Source of the DNA: an uncultured Planctomycetia bacterium
Lineage (GTDB): Bacteria; Planctomycetota; Phycisphaerae; FEN-1346; JAACEH01
NCBI GenBank assembly: GCA_903929765.1
Contig: CAIYVX010000013.1
Span: 62,001 to 126,000 of the forward strand
Reading direction: 5' to 3'
DNA: 64,000 nt
Shown here: piece after piece, positions 36,342 through 46,450 of the stretch
Numbering within the stretch: position 1 is the first letter of the stretch
How the letters are laid out: each line of letters starts with the position of its first letter
The notes under the pieces: model-generated
The model's input: only the letters and a program-made list of their open reading frames with translations
Told to the model about the DNA's origin: nothing
Databases searched by the model: none
Translations under genes and position numbers: made by a program

Positions 36342-37193
36342 TTAACGAGGGTTTTTGGCGGCAGCAACCCATTCCTTGACGAGTAGTGGGAGGCGCTCGA
36401 CCACCTCGCGTCCGAAGAGAACTTCGTCGACGTAACCCATATGAAGCATGTCGATGATGCGGCAAAGGTACGAACGTCCGCATTCCCACCAGGTGTAGTG
36501 GGCATCCACAATGAGGTAGTGCCTGACATGCACGCCCTCGTGTTCTCGTAATTCCTCAAGCTCCATGCCGTCGAGAAGCGTTTCGTATACCCCGTCGGCC
36601 ACGCGACTGCCGAACGTCGTGGTATAGTAATACTCCTTGATCTCCCAAATGGCCACCGGGTTCACGGCCTTTGGAAAAGCTCCGTCGATCCTTCGGGCCA
36701 GTGTCCTCAAAGGCGCACCATCGCGCGTCACGGTGGTCAGTTCTCGGGGATCGAAATCACAGCAAGAACCGCCGGAATTCGCTTCGATGAGCATATTGAC
36801 TATGGCCGTCAAATAGGCCGGTGCCCGCTTCTTGCCGGATTGTTTATTCATCGGCAACGGGCATTTGGGCTTGACCTGTCGTCGGATTTTCCGATAAAGC
36901 GACTCGGCCTGTTTGGCATTCATGAGCAGCGGCTCAACGTGGCTGTTGAGCAGGTCGGCTCGCGATTGGAAGTAGAGAAGAAGCAACTGACCAAACTTAG
37001 TCGGTTGGCCGGCGGCATCGGCGATGTGTCCAGCGTTGAGTCCGATATTTCCGAGGGCCGAAGAAGCCTCCAACAGAGTGGGAACTTTAATTCGCCCCGT
37101 CTTTCGCTCCGTGTAGCCGACTTGCTGGCTGATCGTCCGCACATTGGCCCAGAATTCTCTGTGCTGGCCAAGAAATCTTTTGTCCGGTCTCAT
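36342..37193 (-). CDS. Candidate type II restriction endonuclease, PD-(D/E)xK-like
   Basis: D..AFPKAVNPVAIWEIKEYYYTTTFGSR motif; overlaps the XRE regulator and lies beside a Dam-class methylase. Confidence 0.65.
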   Translation of the reverse strand: MRPDKRFLGQHREFWANVRTISQQVGYTERKTGRIKVPTLLEASSALGNIGLNAGHIADAAGQPTKFGQLLLLYFQSRADLLNSHVEPLLMNAKQAESLYRKIRRQVKPKCPLPMNKQSGKKRAPAYLTAIVNMLIEANSGGSCCDFDPRELTTVTRDGAPLRTLARRIDGAFPKAVNPVAIWEIKEYYYTTTFGSRVADGVYETLLDGMELEELREHEGVHVRHYLIVDAHYTWWECGRSYLCRIIDMLHMGYVDEVLFGREVVERLPLLVKEWVAAAKNPR

Positions 37194-37468
37194 TGCAGGG
37201 ATTCCTCGAACCTGCGGACGAACTCGGCCAGGGAAACGCCTACGGCCAGGCAGACTTGGCGAATCTCCACCATGTCCAACCGCCGCTCTCCCGATTCGTA
37301 TTTGCTGACGAAGGACTGCGGTACGCCGAGTCGCTGGGCCAGGTCAGCCTGTCGAAGCCCAGCCTCTGAGCGCATTTTACGGAGAAGTTCTTGCAGCTTG
37401 GTCTGGCAGAGGCTATAAGGGTCTTTTTCCACGGTCAGGATATTATCCGGGCTTGCTTTGTATCCCAA
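37190..37468 (-). CDS. XRE-family HTH, probable R-M controller (C) protein; start TTG 37468 or GTG 37432
   Basis: LRQADLAQRLGVPQSFVSKYESGERRLDMVEI helix-turn-helix. Confidence 0.8.
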   Translation of the reverse strand: MGYKASPDNILTVEKDPYSLCQTKLQELLRKMRSEAGLRQADLAQRLGVPQSFVSKYESGERRLDMVEIRQVCLAVGVSLAEFVRRFEESLQ

Positions 37469-37497
37469 AACAGGATATCATGGTTTTGAGGTGAAAG

Positions 37498-38397
37498 ATG
37501 TCCCGCAGTACTACAGTGGCCAATCATCAGGGCCGGTTATTCTCCAGTGTTGGGATCGCCAAGCCCTTCAAGTCACAACTCCTGAAATGGATCGGCAACA
37601 AGCAGCGCTTCGCCTGGGAGATTGTCTCCTATTTTCCGCAGAAGATCGGGACATACTACGAGCCGTTTTTGGGCAGCGGCGCTGTCCTCGGAACGTTGGC
37701 CCCGGAACGGGCGATCGGTTCTGATTGCTTTCGTCCGTTGATCGGCATTTGGCAAACTCTGAAAGAGGCTCCAGAGACGCTCAAGGCTTGGTACGCCGAA
37801 CGCTGGGATAACTTCACCAGTGGCTCCAGACTGCCGGCCTATGAGCGGATTCGTGATTCCTACAACGCCAACCCCAATGCTGCTGATTTGCTTTTTTTGT
37901 GCCGCACCTGTTACGGTGGCGTGGTCCGTTTTCGTAAAGCGGATGGGCACATCTCTACTCCGCTAGGGATTCACGACCCGATCAGCCCTGAATCTTTCGC
38001 GCGGCGGGTGGATGAGTGGCACCGCCGTACGCAGGGGACAGACTTTCGGCACCTGGACTATCGGGAAGCCATGAGCCTGGCCCGAGAAGGCGACTTGATT
38101 TACTGCGACCCACCATATAGCCACAGCCAAGCCATCCTATACGGCGCTCAGAGTTTCAGCCTCACGGATTTACTCACGGAGATCGGCGAGTGCAAGTCCA
38201 GAGGGGTTTTTGTCATCCTGAGCATCGACGGAACCAAACGCTCCGGCAATCATATTTGCGAATTACCAATTCCCGAGGGACTCTTCGAGCGGGAAGTATT
38301 GGTCAACTGCGGGCGTTCAATGCTCAAGCGTTTTCAGATGAACGGGCAAAGTCTGGAAGGCGAGATGGTGGCCGACCGGCTCTTGCTCACTTACTAA
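37498..38397 (+). CDS. D12/Dam-class DNA adenine methyltransferase
   Basis: KWIGNKQR, YEPFLGSGAVLG, YCDPPYSHS. Confidence 0.92.
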   Translation: MSRSTTVANHQGRLFSSVGIAKPFKSQLLKWIGNKQRFAWEIVSYFPQKIGTYYEPFLGSGAVLGTLAPERAIGSDCFRPLIGIWQTLKEAPETLKAWYAERWDNFTSGSRLPAYERIRDSYNANPNAADLLFLCRTCYGGVVRFRKADGHISTPLGIHDPISPESFARRVDEWHRRTQGTDFRHLDYREAMSLAREGDLIYCDPPYSHSQAILYGAQSFSLTDLLTEIGECKSRGVFVILSIDGTKRSGNHICELPIPEGLFEREVLVNCGRSMLKRFQMNGQSLEGEMVADRLLLTY

Positions 38398-39768
38398 TCA
38401 CTGCCCGGCGGACCAGTGGAGGCGGGCGGCGACGAGGCGGTCGAGGTCGTAGGTGCGGCGGGAGGTTTCGAGGAGTTGGGCGTAATCGACGGCATGGCGT
38501 CCGGTGAAAATTGGTTTGGTGTTGACCAGGACCTGGACGGGGCGGGTCCAGTCGAGCTTGTCGGCGGGGAGTTCGATTTCAAGTTCTTTCAGATCTTTCG
38601 CTAAAACAACCAGGGAGTTGTCGGCGGGGCGGAGGCGGACCTGCAGGTCGAAGGCGGCCTTGAGATAATAGTTTCTCACGGCTTGCGGGAACTCCTCCTT
38701 GCTGCTGATGTTCACGACGACCTGTTTGGAGAAATCAAAATCGGCGTGGGCGGCGGCGAGGGCCCGGACGGCCCAGGCGCGGCCCTGCCAGAGTTCATGG
38801 AAAATCAGGTGGCCCTGGTCGGGGAAGGGCTGGCGGCGGGCGGCGGCGACGAAGGCGCGGATTTTGTCGGCCTTTGGTTCGAAGGCGTGGCCCTGGCCGG
38901 GATATTCGAGGCCCTCAAACTTTTTGGCGCCTAGTTTTTTCATTTCGGCGACGACTTCGCGATCGGCGGTGAAGGTGCCGCGCGTCTGGCCTTCGAGGAT
39001 GTCTTTTTCGCCCCAGTGAACCTGGAGGGCGAGGTCGAGAACGTTGGGGAGGTAGATGGTGATGCCGGAGTTCTGGGCCTGGTTGAGGGGGAAGGCGGCC
39101 ATGGGGACGGCGCCGGCCCAGTCGCCCGGGGAAAAGAGGACCGAGTTCCAGGTGGTGTAGCCGCCCTTGGAGAAGCCCATGAGGATGGCGCGGTTGGAAT
39201 CGACGTTGGCCCGGTGGCGGGCGTCTTCGAGGACGGCGCGGGGATAGTCGGCGGTGATGCGGTTGGGGTGAAATTCCCCGTTGTCGGGCGAATCGGGGCA
39301 GGCGACGAGAAAATTGTCGACGTCCGGACCGAGGAGGTTTTCGACGAAGCCGACGAACTGTTCGCCGGAGCCGCCCAGACCGTGACAGGCGACGATGAGG
39401 GGCCAGGGCTGGCCGGCGGCGGATTTGTAGTTGGGTGGCACGCGGAGGGTGTAATTGATGGCGGGGACGACGCCGTCTGGTTTGGTCTGGAAGGTCTGGA
39501 CGCCGGGTTTGAGATCGGGAAACGTGGCGGCGCGGTGCAACATGGCGCGGAGTTCGTCCCAGGACTTTGGGGCGAGGGGTGCGAATTTGGCGGCGAGGGC
39601 GGCGCGAGCGGCAGGGTCGGGTTCGGCGAAGAAGTCGTGGAGGAGAGCGGCGGCAGAGTTGGTGAGGGCGGGTGTGGCGGAGGAGGCGGAGATTGGGTCG
39701 GCGAAGAGTGGGGCGGTGAGGAGTAGCGAGCAGAGAGCCGCGAGGAAAAGTCGTAAAGGAAGAGTCAT
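38398..39768 (-). CDS. Secreted alpha/beta hydrolase (esterase/peptidase-like)
   Basis: LIVACHGLGGSGEQF, ILMGFSKGGYTTW (GxSxG-like), signal peptide. Confidence 0.78.
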   Translation of the reverse strand: MTLPLRLFLAALCSLLLTAPLFADPISASSATPALTNSAAALLHDFFAEPDPAARAALAAKFAPLAPKSWDELRAMLHRAATFPDLKPGVQTFQTKPDGVVPAINYTLRVPPNYKSAAGQPWPLIVACHGLGGSGEQFVGFVENLLGPDVDNFLVACPDSPDNGEFHPNRITADYPRAVLEDARHRANVDSNRAILMGFSKGGYTTWNSVLFSPGDWAGAVPMAAFPLNQAQNSGITIYLPNVLDLALQVHWGEKDILEGQTRGTFTADREVVAEMKKLGAKKFEGLEYPGQGHAFEPKADKIRAFVAAARRQPFPDQGHLIFHELWQGRAWAVRALAAAHADFDFSKQVVVNISSKEEFPQAVRNYYLKAAFDLQVRLRPADNSLVVLAKDLKELEIELPADKLDWTRPVQVLVNTKPIFTGRHAVDYAQLLETSRRTYDLDRLVAARLHWSAGQ

Positions 39769-39921
39769 ATTTCACCACCTTCCAACGGAGTCAGGTTTTT
39801 GGTTCGCACGGTTGCGAGCGTGGCAAGAGCAACCGGTCATCGCACGGCGGGACAAGACCCGCCGTGGCACATTCATTCCGCAGAACATGGCGGCAAACAG
39901 CGGCCGCCAAGCCACGCGACA

Positions 39922-40965
39922 CTATTCTATCAGACAGGCGTCTCCGTAGGAGTAGAAACGGTAGCCGCGTGCGAGGGCGTCGCGGTAGGCGTGTAAAATC
40001 AGTTCTCGTCCGGCGAAGGCGGCGACGAGCATGAGCAGGGTGCTGCGCGGGAGGTGGAAGTTGGTGATGAGGGCGTCGACGACGCGGAAGTGGAAAGGGG
40101 GGTAGATGAAGATGGATGTTTCGCCGGAGAGGTCGCCGAGGCCGTCGGGGCGGACGAGGCTTTCGAGGACGCGGACGGTGGTGGTGCCGACGGCGACGAC
40201 GCGGCGGCCTTCGGCTTTGGCGCGGGCGACGGCTTCGGCGGTTGCGGCGGGAATGTGGAAGCGTTCGGCGTGCATTTCGTGATCTTCGACGCGCTCGACG
40301 GTGACGGGTTTGAAGGTGCCGAGGCCGACGTGGAGTGTGAGGAAGGCGGTGGCGATGTCGTGGCGGCGGAGGTCGTCGAGAAGTTGCGGGGTGAAGTGGA
40401 GGCCGGCGGTGGGGGCGGCAATGGCCCCGGGCTGGGCGGCGTAAACGGTCTGGTAACGGTCGGCGTCGGAGGTTTCGAGATCGGGGGCGGTCTGGCGGCG
40501 CTCGATGTATGGCGGTAGCGGGGGTCGGCCGGCGCGGGCGAGGAGGGTTTCGGCGGCGATGGGGGGTTCGGGGGCGACGAGCCAGAGTCCTTCGCCGCGT
40601 CGGGAGAGGAGGCGGAGGGCTTGTCCCTCGAAGCCTTCGACCTGGAGGCGTTCGTTTTCGCGAATGCGTCCTCGGCCGCGCAGAAGGAGTTCGAGGCGGC
40701 CGTCTTCGACGGAACGGACGTAGAGGGCGTCGATGCGGGAGCCGGTTTCGCGGCGCAGGACGAGGCGGGCGGGGAGGACGCGGGTGTCGTTGAGGACGAG
40801 GAGGTCGCCGGGCCGGAGGAGTTGGGGGAGTTCGATGAAGCGATGATCTTCGGCGCCGCCGGACCTGCGGTCGAGGCGGAGGAGGCGGCTCTGCTCACGG
40901 GCGGGGGACGGCTCCTGGGCAATGGCGTCGGAAGGGAGTTGGTAGTCGAAAAGAGCAGTGTCCAT
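39922..40965 (-). CDS. queA: tRNA preQ1(34) S-adenosylmethionine ribosyltransferase-isomerase
   Basis: FDYQLPSDAIAQEPSPAREQSRLL, AAPTAGLHFT, NFHLPRSTLLMLVAAFAG. Confidence 0.96.
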   Translation of the reverse strand: MDTALFDYQLPSDAIAQEPSPAREQSRLLRLDRRSGGAEDHRFIELPQLLRPGDLLVLNDTRVLPARLVLRRETGSRIDALYVRSVEDGRLELLLRGRGRIRENERLQVEGFEGQALRLLSRRGEGLWLVAPEPPIAAETLLARAGRPPLPPYIERRQTAPDLETSDADRYQTVYAAQPGAIAAPTAGLHFTPQLLDDLRRHDIATAFLTLHVGLGTFKPVTVERVEDHEMHAERFHIPAATAEAVARAKAEGRRVVAVGTTTVRVLESLVRPDGLGDLSGETSIFIYPPFHFRVVDALITNFHLPRSTLLMLVAAFAGRELILHAYRDALARGYRFYSYGDACLIE

Positions 40966-41057
40966 AAGAAGCTTTCAAAAAGAAACAAGGAAAAAAAGCG
41001 ACGACAATCGGAAAACGGCATTTTACCATGTCGGGCCTGTCGACCCAACCTACATGA

Positions 41058-43496
41058 TTACGGTCCCGATGGTTTAAGCTGTTGTCGGGCGGCGGACCAG
41101 TTGCGCCAGGCGAGGAGGGCCTGTTCGTTGTGGGCATGGTCGGCCTGGGGGCGGTAGAGGAAATCCTGTCCGGTGATTTTCATCAGGGCTTGGTTGGCGG
41201 CGCCGGTGAGTTCGAGATTGTTGATATCGAGGCGTTCGACGAGCGGGAGGATGAAGGATTCGTCGGGAGCGGCGGCCATGGCCCGGATGACTTCGACCTG
41301 GGTGGCGGTGGTGGTGTCGGTGAGGAGGCGGACGAGTTCGTCGCGTCCGGCGGTCGAGCCGAGTCGGGCCAGGGCGGCGCCGAAGGCGAGGCGTCCGGAG
41401 ATTTCGCGGGTGCGGAGGGCTTTTTCGAGGGCGGGCGCGGCGGAGTTGTCGCCGATTTCGCCCAAGGCCCAGGCGGCGGCATATTGCACGGCGGCGCGCT
41501 GGTCGTCGAGGGCGCGGATGAGATCGGGGACGGCTTTGCGGTCCTTGAGGCGGCCGAGGTAGAGGGCGGAGGATTGTCGGGCCTTGGCGTCGGGGAGCTT
41601 GAGTCCGGCGATGAGAGCGGGGGCCAGGTCGGGATCGCCCGCGGCGAGGAGTCGTTCGATGATCAGGCGGCGGACGATGGCGTCGGATTCGGCGGCGAGG
41701 GCGTCGTGGACGCGGCGGACGGCGGCAGCGGGCAGGCGGCGGTCTTTGGCGGCGCTGGAGAAGAGGATAGCGGCCTGGCGGCGCTGGGAGTCGTCGGGGA
41801 GGCGGAGGTTGCGGATGTCCATATAAAGCGGGTCGATGACGGGGAGGACTTCGTCGAGGATGGCGGCGACGACGGCTGGCGGGCGGTTGGCCAGGGCGGC
41901 TTCGAGGGCGGGGAGGGCGCGGTCTTTGAGGCGGACGAGGGCGGCGATGGCGAGTTGTCGGGTTTCGCCGCGCGGGAGGGCCAGGCCGTCGATGAGTTTT
42001 TCGATGTCGCGGTCGAGCTGGGATTGGGCGGAGGTAGATTGAGCGGTTATTGGCCTCAACCCCTCACCCGGCACTGACGTGCCACCCTCTCCCGAGGGAG
42101 AGGGGATTTTGTTCTGGTCGGCCCAGGCTTTGGCGCGGTCGAGGGCGGCTTGGTTTTTCCAGGCGGGTTGGTCGGGATCGAAATCGGGGAGCTTCTGTCC
42201 GGAGATTTCGACGAAGGAGTTGAGGGCGGCCTTGCGGATGGCGGCGGAGGAATCGGCGAGGAGATCGACGGCGATGGCGGCGCCGGCGGGTTGACCGATC
42301 TGGCCGACGGCGAGGGCGAGGGCCTGGCGGACGTTGGGGGCGTCGTCGCGGGTGCGGGCGGCGAGGACGGGGAGCGCGGCGGCGGACTTCAGGCGACCGA
42401 GGGCAGCGACGGCGGCTTCGCGGATCTGCCAGCGCGGAAGGTCGGTGGCCGATTCCAAGACGGAGATTTCAGCCAGTTTTTCGAGGGAAATGACGGCCTG
42501 GCGCTGGACGTCGATGTCCTTGTCCTTGAGGGCCCGGGCCAGGAGTCGCGCTGCGTCGGGCGGGGCGGTTTCAGCGATGAGGCGGGCGGCTTCGAGGCGA
42601 ACGTCGGGGTCGGCGTTGGCGAGGATGGCGTCGTAAGCGGGGGCGAGGAGGGCCGGGGCGGCAGTGGCCAGGGTGTGCATGGCGGCCAGGGTGATGCGCG
42701 GGTTGGGATGATCGAGTGCCGCCACGACGCCGCGCGGCATCTCGGGCAATTTCAGGGCCGGGACGGTTTCGAGGGCGGCGTGGAGGATCGCGGGGTCGTG
42801 ATCGTCGAGGGCTTTGAGGGCGAGGTCGCGGAGGGTGGGCTGTTCGCTGGAACCGGCGGCGCGGATAATGGCGGTCATAACCTGGCGGACGGGTTCGGCG
42901 GGCTTGGCGGCCTGATCGTAAAGGGCGACGAGTCGCGGCGCGTTGATGAGGCGAATATCGCGGTGATCCGCCATCAGGCGGACGAGAGCTTCTACGGCTT
43001 CGGCGCGAATGGGCGGGGGGAGCGAGTCGTCCTCGGCGGTTTCGTAAAGCACCCTCATGGCTGTCGGGAAGCCGAGGCGAGCCAGGGCAACGGCGGCGTT
43101 GCGGCGGATGACGGGGTCGGTGGTTTTGGCGGCGACGGCCTCGCGGAGTTGCGGCTCGGCCTCCTGTCTGATGGCGACGAGTTCGTCGATGGCGGCGCAG
43201 AGGTGGCGGTCGAATTCGCCTTTATAGAAGGAGCGTCGGCCGAGGCCGGGGTGCTTGGCTCTGATGGCGTCGGAATCTTCGCCGGGAGCGATATGTTCGC
43301 TGGCAAGTTGGGCGATTAGGCGGGCGACTTTATCTTTCGTGGGGATCGGCAGGTCTTTGACAGGGAGGGCTTTGACCGGAATCATTGGGGGTTGGGCGGC
43401 GAGGGGTTTGTCGGGGGCGAACCAGGTGCAGCCGGCGGCGCAAAGGGCGAGGAGGAGCGCGGCGAAAAGGAGGAAGGTTGATCGGCGAACGGGCAT
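41058..43496 (-). CDS. HEAT-repeat lipoprotein
   Basis: Lipobox CAAGC; many HEAT repeats. Confidence 0.8.
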   Translation of the reverse strand: MPVRRSTFLLFAALLLALCAAGCTWFAPDKPLAAQPPMIPVKALPVKDLPIPTKDKVARLIAQLASEHIAPGEDSDAIRAKHPGLGRRSFYKGEFDRHLCAAIDELVAIRQEAEPQLREAVAAKTTDPVIRRNAAVALARLGFPTAMRVLYETAEDDSLPPPIRAEAVEALVRLMADHRDIRLINAPRLVALYDQAAKPAEPVRQVMTAIIRAAGSSEQPTLRDLALKALDDHDPAILHAALETVPALKLPEMPRGVVAALDHPNPRITLAAMHTLATAAPALLAPAYDAILANADPDVRLEAARLIAETAPPDAARLLARALKDKDIDVQRQAVISLEKLAEISVLESATDLPRWQIREAAVAALGRLKSAAALPVLAARTRDDAPNVRQALALAVGQIGQPAGAAIAVDLLADSSAAIRKAALNSFVEISGQKLPDFDPDQPAWKNQAALDRAKAWADQNKIPSPSGEGGTSVPGEGLRPITAQSTSAQSQLDRDIEKLIDGLALPRGETRQLAIAALVRLKDRALPALEAALANRPPAVVAAILDEVLPVIDPLYMDIRNLRLPDDSQRRQAAILFSSAAKDRRLPAAAVRRVHDALAAESDAIVRRLIIERLLAAGDPDLAPALIAGLKLPDAKARQSSALYLGRLKDRKAVPDLIRALDDQRAAVQYAAAWALGEIGDNSAAPALEKALRTREISGRLAFGAALARLGSTAGRDELVRLLTDTTTATQVEVIRAMAAAPDESFILPLVERLDINNLELTGAANQALMKITGQDFLYRPQADHAHNEQALLAWRNWSAARQQLKPSGP
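42054..42107. repeat. Family B hairpin element inside the HEAT-repeat CDS
   Basis: CCTCAACCCCTCACCCGGCACTGACGTGCCACCCTCTCCCGAGGGAGAGGGG; matches 57744 and 61681. Confidence 0.75.
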
Positions 43497-43634
43497 GGCG
43501 AGGGGTATCGTAGCCGCTTTGGGCGGCGGTGTCGAGAGGCGGGATATTGCACACGGGACGGCGCGGGTCTACAATCTGGAATCTTGGAAGTTCAAACACG
43601 GGTTCAACGGCCCCAGGCGGGCGGGAGGCTGGTG

Positions 43635-44714
43635 ATGGAGAAGGAACGGCTGGGATTTTTACAGGAACTGATGGCGGCCTGGTGCCCTTCGGGTTTTGAG
43701 GAAGAGGCCCAGGAAGTGGTGCGGCAGCGGCTGGCGGGGAAGTGCGACGAGGTGCGGACCGACGTGCACGGGAACGTCCTGGCGGGCGTGAACACCGGGG
43801 CGGCGCTGCGGGTGATGCTGGCGGGGCACGTGGACGAGATCGGGCTGATGATTACGCACATCGACGAACACGGGTACGCCTATTTTCAGGCGATCGGCGG
43901 GTTCGACACGAACGTACTCACCGGGCAGCGAGTGATTGTTCATACGGCGGCGGGTCCGGTGTTGGGGGTGATCGGGCGGAAGCCGATTCACCTGCTGACC
44001 GATGAGGAACGCAAGGGCGCGCCGAAGATGGAAGACCTGTTCATCGACATCGGGGCGAAGAAGAAAAAAGATGCGGAAAAACATATCCGCGTGACCGATA
44101 CGGCGACGATTGATGCGGACTTTAAGTTTTTGCTGAACGACTTGGTGGCGGCGCGGGCGTTTGACGACCGGATCGGGGCGTTTGTGGTGACCGAGACGCT
44201 GATCGAGGTGGCGAAGCGGAAACCGAAGGTGGCCCTGTGGAGCGTTTCGACGGTGCAGGAAGAGGTGGGGCTGCGCGGGGCGCGGACGAGCGCCTACGGG
44301 ATCGATCCGCATGTGGGGATCGCGGTGGACGTGGGCTTTGCGGCTGATTATCCGGGCGTGGACAAGAAAAAAACGGGCGACACGAAGATCGGCGGCGGGC
44401 CGATCCTGGGGCGAGGGCCGAACATCAACGAGGCGGTTTTCGCGGGACTGGAACGGACGGCGAAGGCGAAGAAGATTCCGTGGCAGATTCAGGCGGAGCC
44501 GCGCGCGACAGGAACGGACGCCAACATGATTCAGCTTAATCGCTCGGGCGTGGCGGCGGCGCTGGTGAGCGTGCCGAACCGGTACATGCACTCGCCGAAC
44601 GAGGTGGTGAGTTTGAAAGACGCGGACAACGTGATCGAGTTGCTGACGGAATATATCATGACGCTGCGGCCGACGGATACTTTTGTGCCGATGGTGAAGC
44701 GGAAGAAGAAATAG
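43635..44714 (+). CDS. M42 family metallopeptidase
   Basis: LMAAWCPSGFEEE, MLAGHVDEIGLMI, STVQEEVGLRGA. Confidence 0.93.
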   Translation: MEKERLGFLQELMAAWCPSGFEEEAQEVVRQRLAGKCDEVRTDVHGNVLAGVNTGAALRVMLAGHVDEIGLMITHIDEHGYAYFQAIGGFDTNVLTGQRVIVHTAAGPVLGVIGRKPIHLLTDEERKGAPKMEDLFIDIGAKKKKDAEKHIRVTDTATIDADFKFLLNDLVAARAFDDRIGAFVVTETLIEVAKRKPKVALWSVSTVQEEVGLRGARTSAYGIDPHVGIAVDVGFAADYPGVDKKKTGDTKIGGGPILGRGPNINEAVFAGLERTAKAKKIPWQIQAEPRATGTDANMIQLNRSGVAAALVSVPNRYMHSPNEVVSLKDADNVIELLTEYIMTLRPTDTFVPMVKRKKK

Positions 44715-44729
44715 GCGGCGGGACCTCAA

Positions 44730-45188
44730 ATGAATTGGGATATCATCGTGGTGCTGGCCTTTGGTGGTTTCTGCGCCGCCGCGGCGATGTACTTCTGTTT
44801 CGTCTGGCTGAGTGCGACGCGTCCTGATTCCTGGCATCAGGTGACACTGCCCGAATACCCGCGCTCGGCTGAGGGCGCCGAGTCTTTTCGAGCTTTGCCG
44901 TTTGTCAGCGACCAGCCCTTGTGTAATATGACAGGCGGATGGGCGACGCTGATCATAACCAGCGACAAGCTAGCCCTCAGTACGCTATCCGGCAACTATG
45001 AATTCAAGCCCACGGAGGTCACGGTCGTGCTGTTCAAGACCTTCTTTCGCTCGGGCGTGCGCTTCGTGCATAAGCATCCGGGTTACATGTCCTACATTGC
45101 CCTTCATGGCTGGCAGACGGCCGAGGAGATTGGTCCGGCGCTCAAGGCTTACGGATACAACGTTGTTTCGGAAGCGAAGTGGAGGTAG
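44730..45188 (+). CDS. Hypothetical membrane-anchored protein
   Basis: ATG ORF, one N-terminal TM. Confidence 0.5.
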   Translation: MNWDIIVVLAFGGFCAAAAMYFCFVWLSATRPDSWHQVTLPEYPRSAEGAESFRALPFVSDQPLCNMTGGWATLIITSDKLALSTLSGNYEFKPTEVTVVLFKTFFRSGVRFVHKHPGYMSYIALHGWQTAEEIGPALKAYGYNVVSEAKWR

Positions 45189-45227
45189 TATTTCCCCTAG
45201 GCATATTTTCGTCTCGGCGACATAGCA

Positions 45228-45378
45228 TGGCCACGCAAGCGTGGACCATGCCACCCAACGGATTGGTGCGTGCGAACACGCACCCTACACACGGGCGACC
45301 TTTGTGATCGGAACGAGCGAGGTAAAGAACACACTTTGGCTCCGACTAAAGTCGGAGCTTCAAAGTGTGGCACCCGGA
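45228..45378. repeat. Three consecutive different hairpins (family E, a GTGCGTGCGAACACGCACCCTAC hairpin, family A)
   Basis: Inverted repeats with copies elsewhere. Confidence 0.75.
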
Positions 45379-45391
45379 TGGAGGAGTGAAC

Positions 45392-46234
45392 ATGGCGAAG
45401 AAAGCGAAAGTGCGTTTCGAGGAGATGTTGCCGCACGAGATTGCGGCGGCGCGGGCGAAGATGCCGGTGGCTTATCTGCCGCTCGGGGGGATGGAGTGGC
45501 ACGGGCGGCACAATTGCGTGGGGCTGGACGCGGTGAAGGCCCAGGCCATGTGCTGCCACTTCGCCGAGGCGGCGGGCGGGGTGGTTTTTCCGCCGCTCTA
45601 TTACGGCGACGAGCGGGAGAAGCACAACATGGAGGCCTACGATGGGGCGGGGATCATCGCGGGCGATTACGGGCTGAGCAAGCGGAACTTTGCGCCGGGC
45701 CACATGCGCGGTTCTCCTTACGAGGAGAACACGGTGCACGAGGCGCTGATGATTATTCATATCCTGCATGAGATCGTGAGCTACGGGTTCGAGGTGATCG
45801 CCATCGGGGCGGGGCACTATCCGCTGCTGCCGACGGCGCGGGCGGCGTGCCAACTGTTCTACAAGGATCGCGGGCAGATCGCCTGGGCGTATTGCGGGTT
45901 TGAACTGGTGCGGGACACGATTCCGAATTCGGGCGACCACGCGGGTCCGTGGGAGACGAGCCTGATGATGTACCTGCGGCCGGACCTGGTGGACCTGGAG
46001 AAGGCCGAGGGGCCGGAAGGTATGCCGGGGCTGCACGAGAAGGTGCGAGCCGAGGCGTCGGCGGAGTACGGGGCAAAGATTCTGGGGCTGATGACGGAGA
46101 AAGTGACGGAGGTGAACGCGCGGCTGCTGGCGGCGATTCGAAATCCGGAAGAGACGATGTTCGACGTGCCGGTGAAGAGCATCTGCCGCGGGGCGCGGGC
46201 GATTGCGAAGCTGCGGGAGGAAGAGGGTCAGTGA
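45392..46234 (+). CDS. Creatininase family protein
   Basis: VAYLPLGGMEWHGRHNCVGLDAVKA; IGAGHYPLL. Confidence 0.82.
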   Translation: MAKKAKVRFEEMLPHEIAAARAKMPVAYLPLGGMEWHGRHNCVGLDAVKAQAMCCHFAEAAGGVVFPPLYYGDEREKHNMEAYDGAGIIAGDYGLSKRNFAPGHMRGSPYEENTVHEALMIIHILHEIVSYGFEVIAIGAGHYPLLPTARAACQLFYKDRGQIAWAYCGFELVRDTIPNSGDHAGPWETSLMMYLRPDLVDLEKAEGPEGMPGLHEKVRAEASAEYGAKILGLMTEKVTEVNARLLAAIRNPEETMFDVPVKSICRGARAIAKLREEEGQ

Positions 46235-46450
46235 TGGGCGATACCGTCATTCGGCTGGAGGGCGTCAACGTTGAGTGTTGGGGTTCGGCGGCCGCCGATT
46301 GGCGAGGGCACTTGGCGTGGCTTTGGGGGGTGGCGTGGCAAAGGTTGTTCAGGAGCGGGCGAGCGGATAGGATTTGATGGCAGCACCGTTGCTTGTGTCG
46401 GTCCAGAGAGCGACCTACAGGGGAAGGCTTGGGAAAGAGGTTCAATACGT

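Noticed and set aside
45228-45378. Possible integron attC array
   Set aside because: No RYYYAAC/GTTRRRY core sites and no integrase seen; hairpins better fit dispersed REP-like repeats
45241-45771. ORF beginning in the hairpin cluster and overlapping the creatininase gene
   Set aside because: Starts within repeats (KNTLWLRLKSELQSVAPG) and continues in the wrong frame of the creatininase CDS
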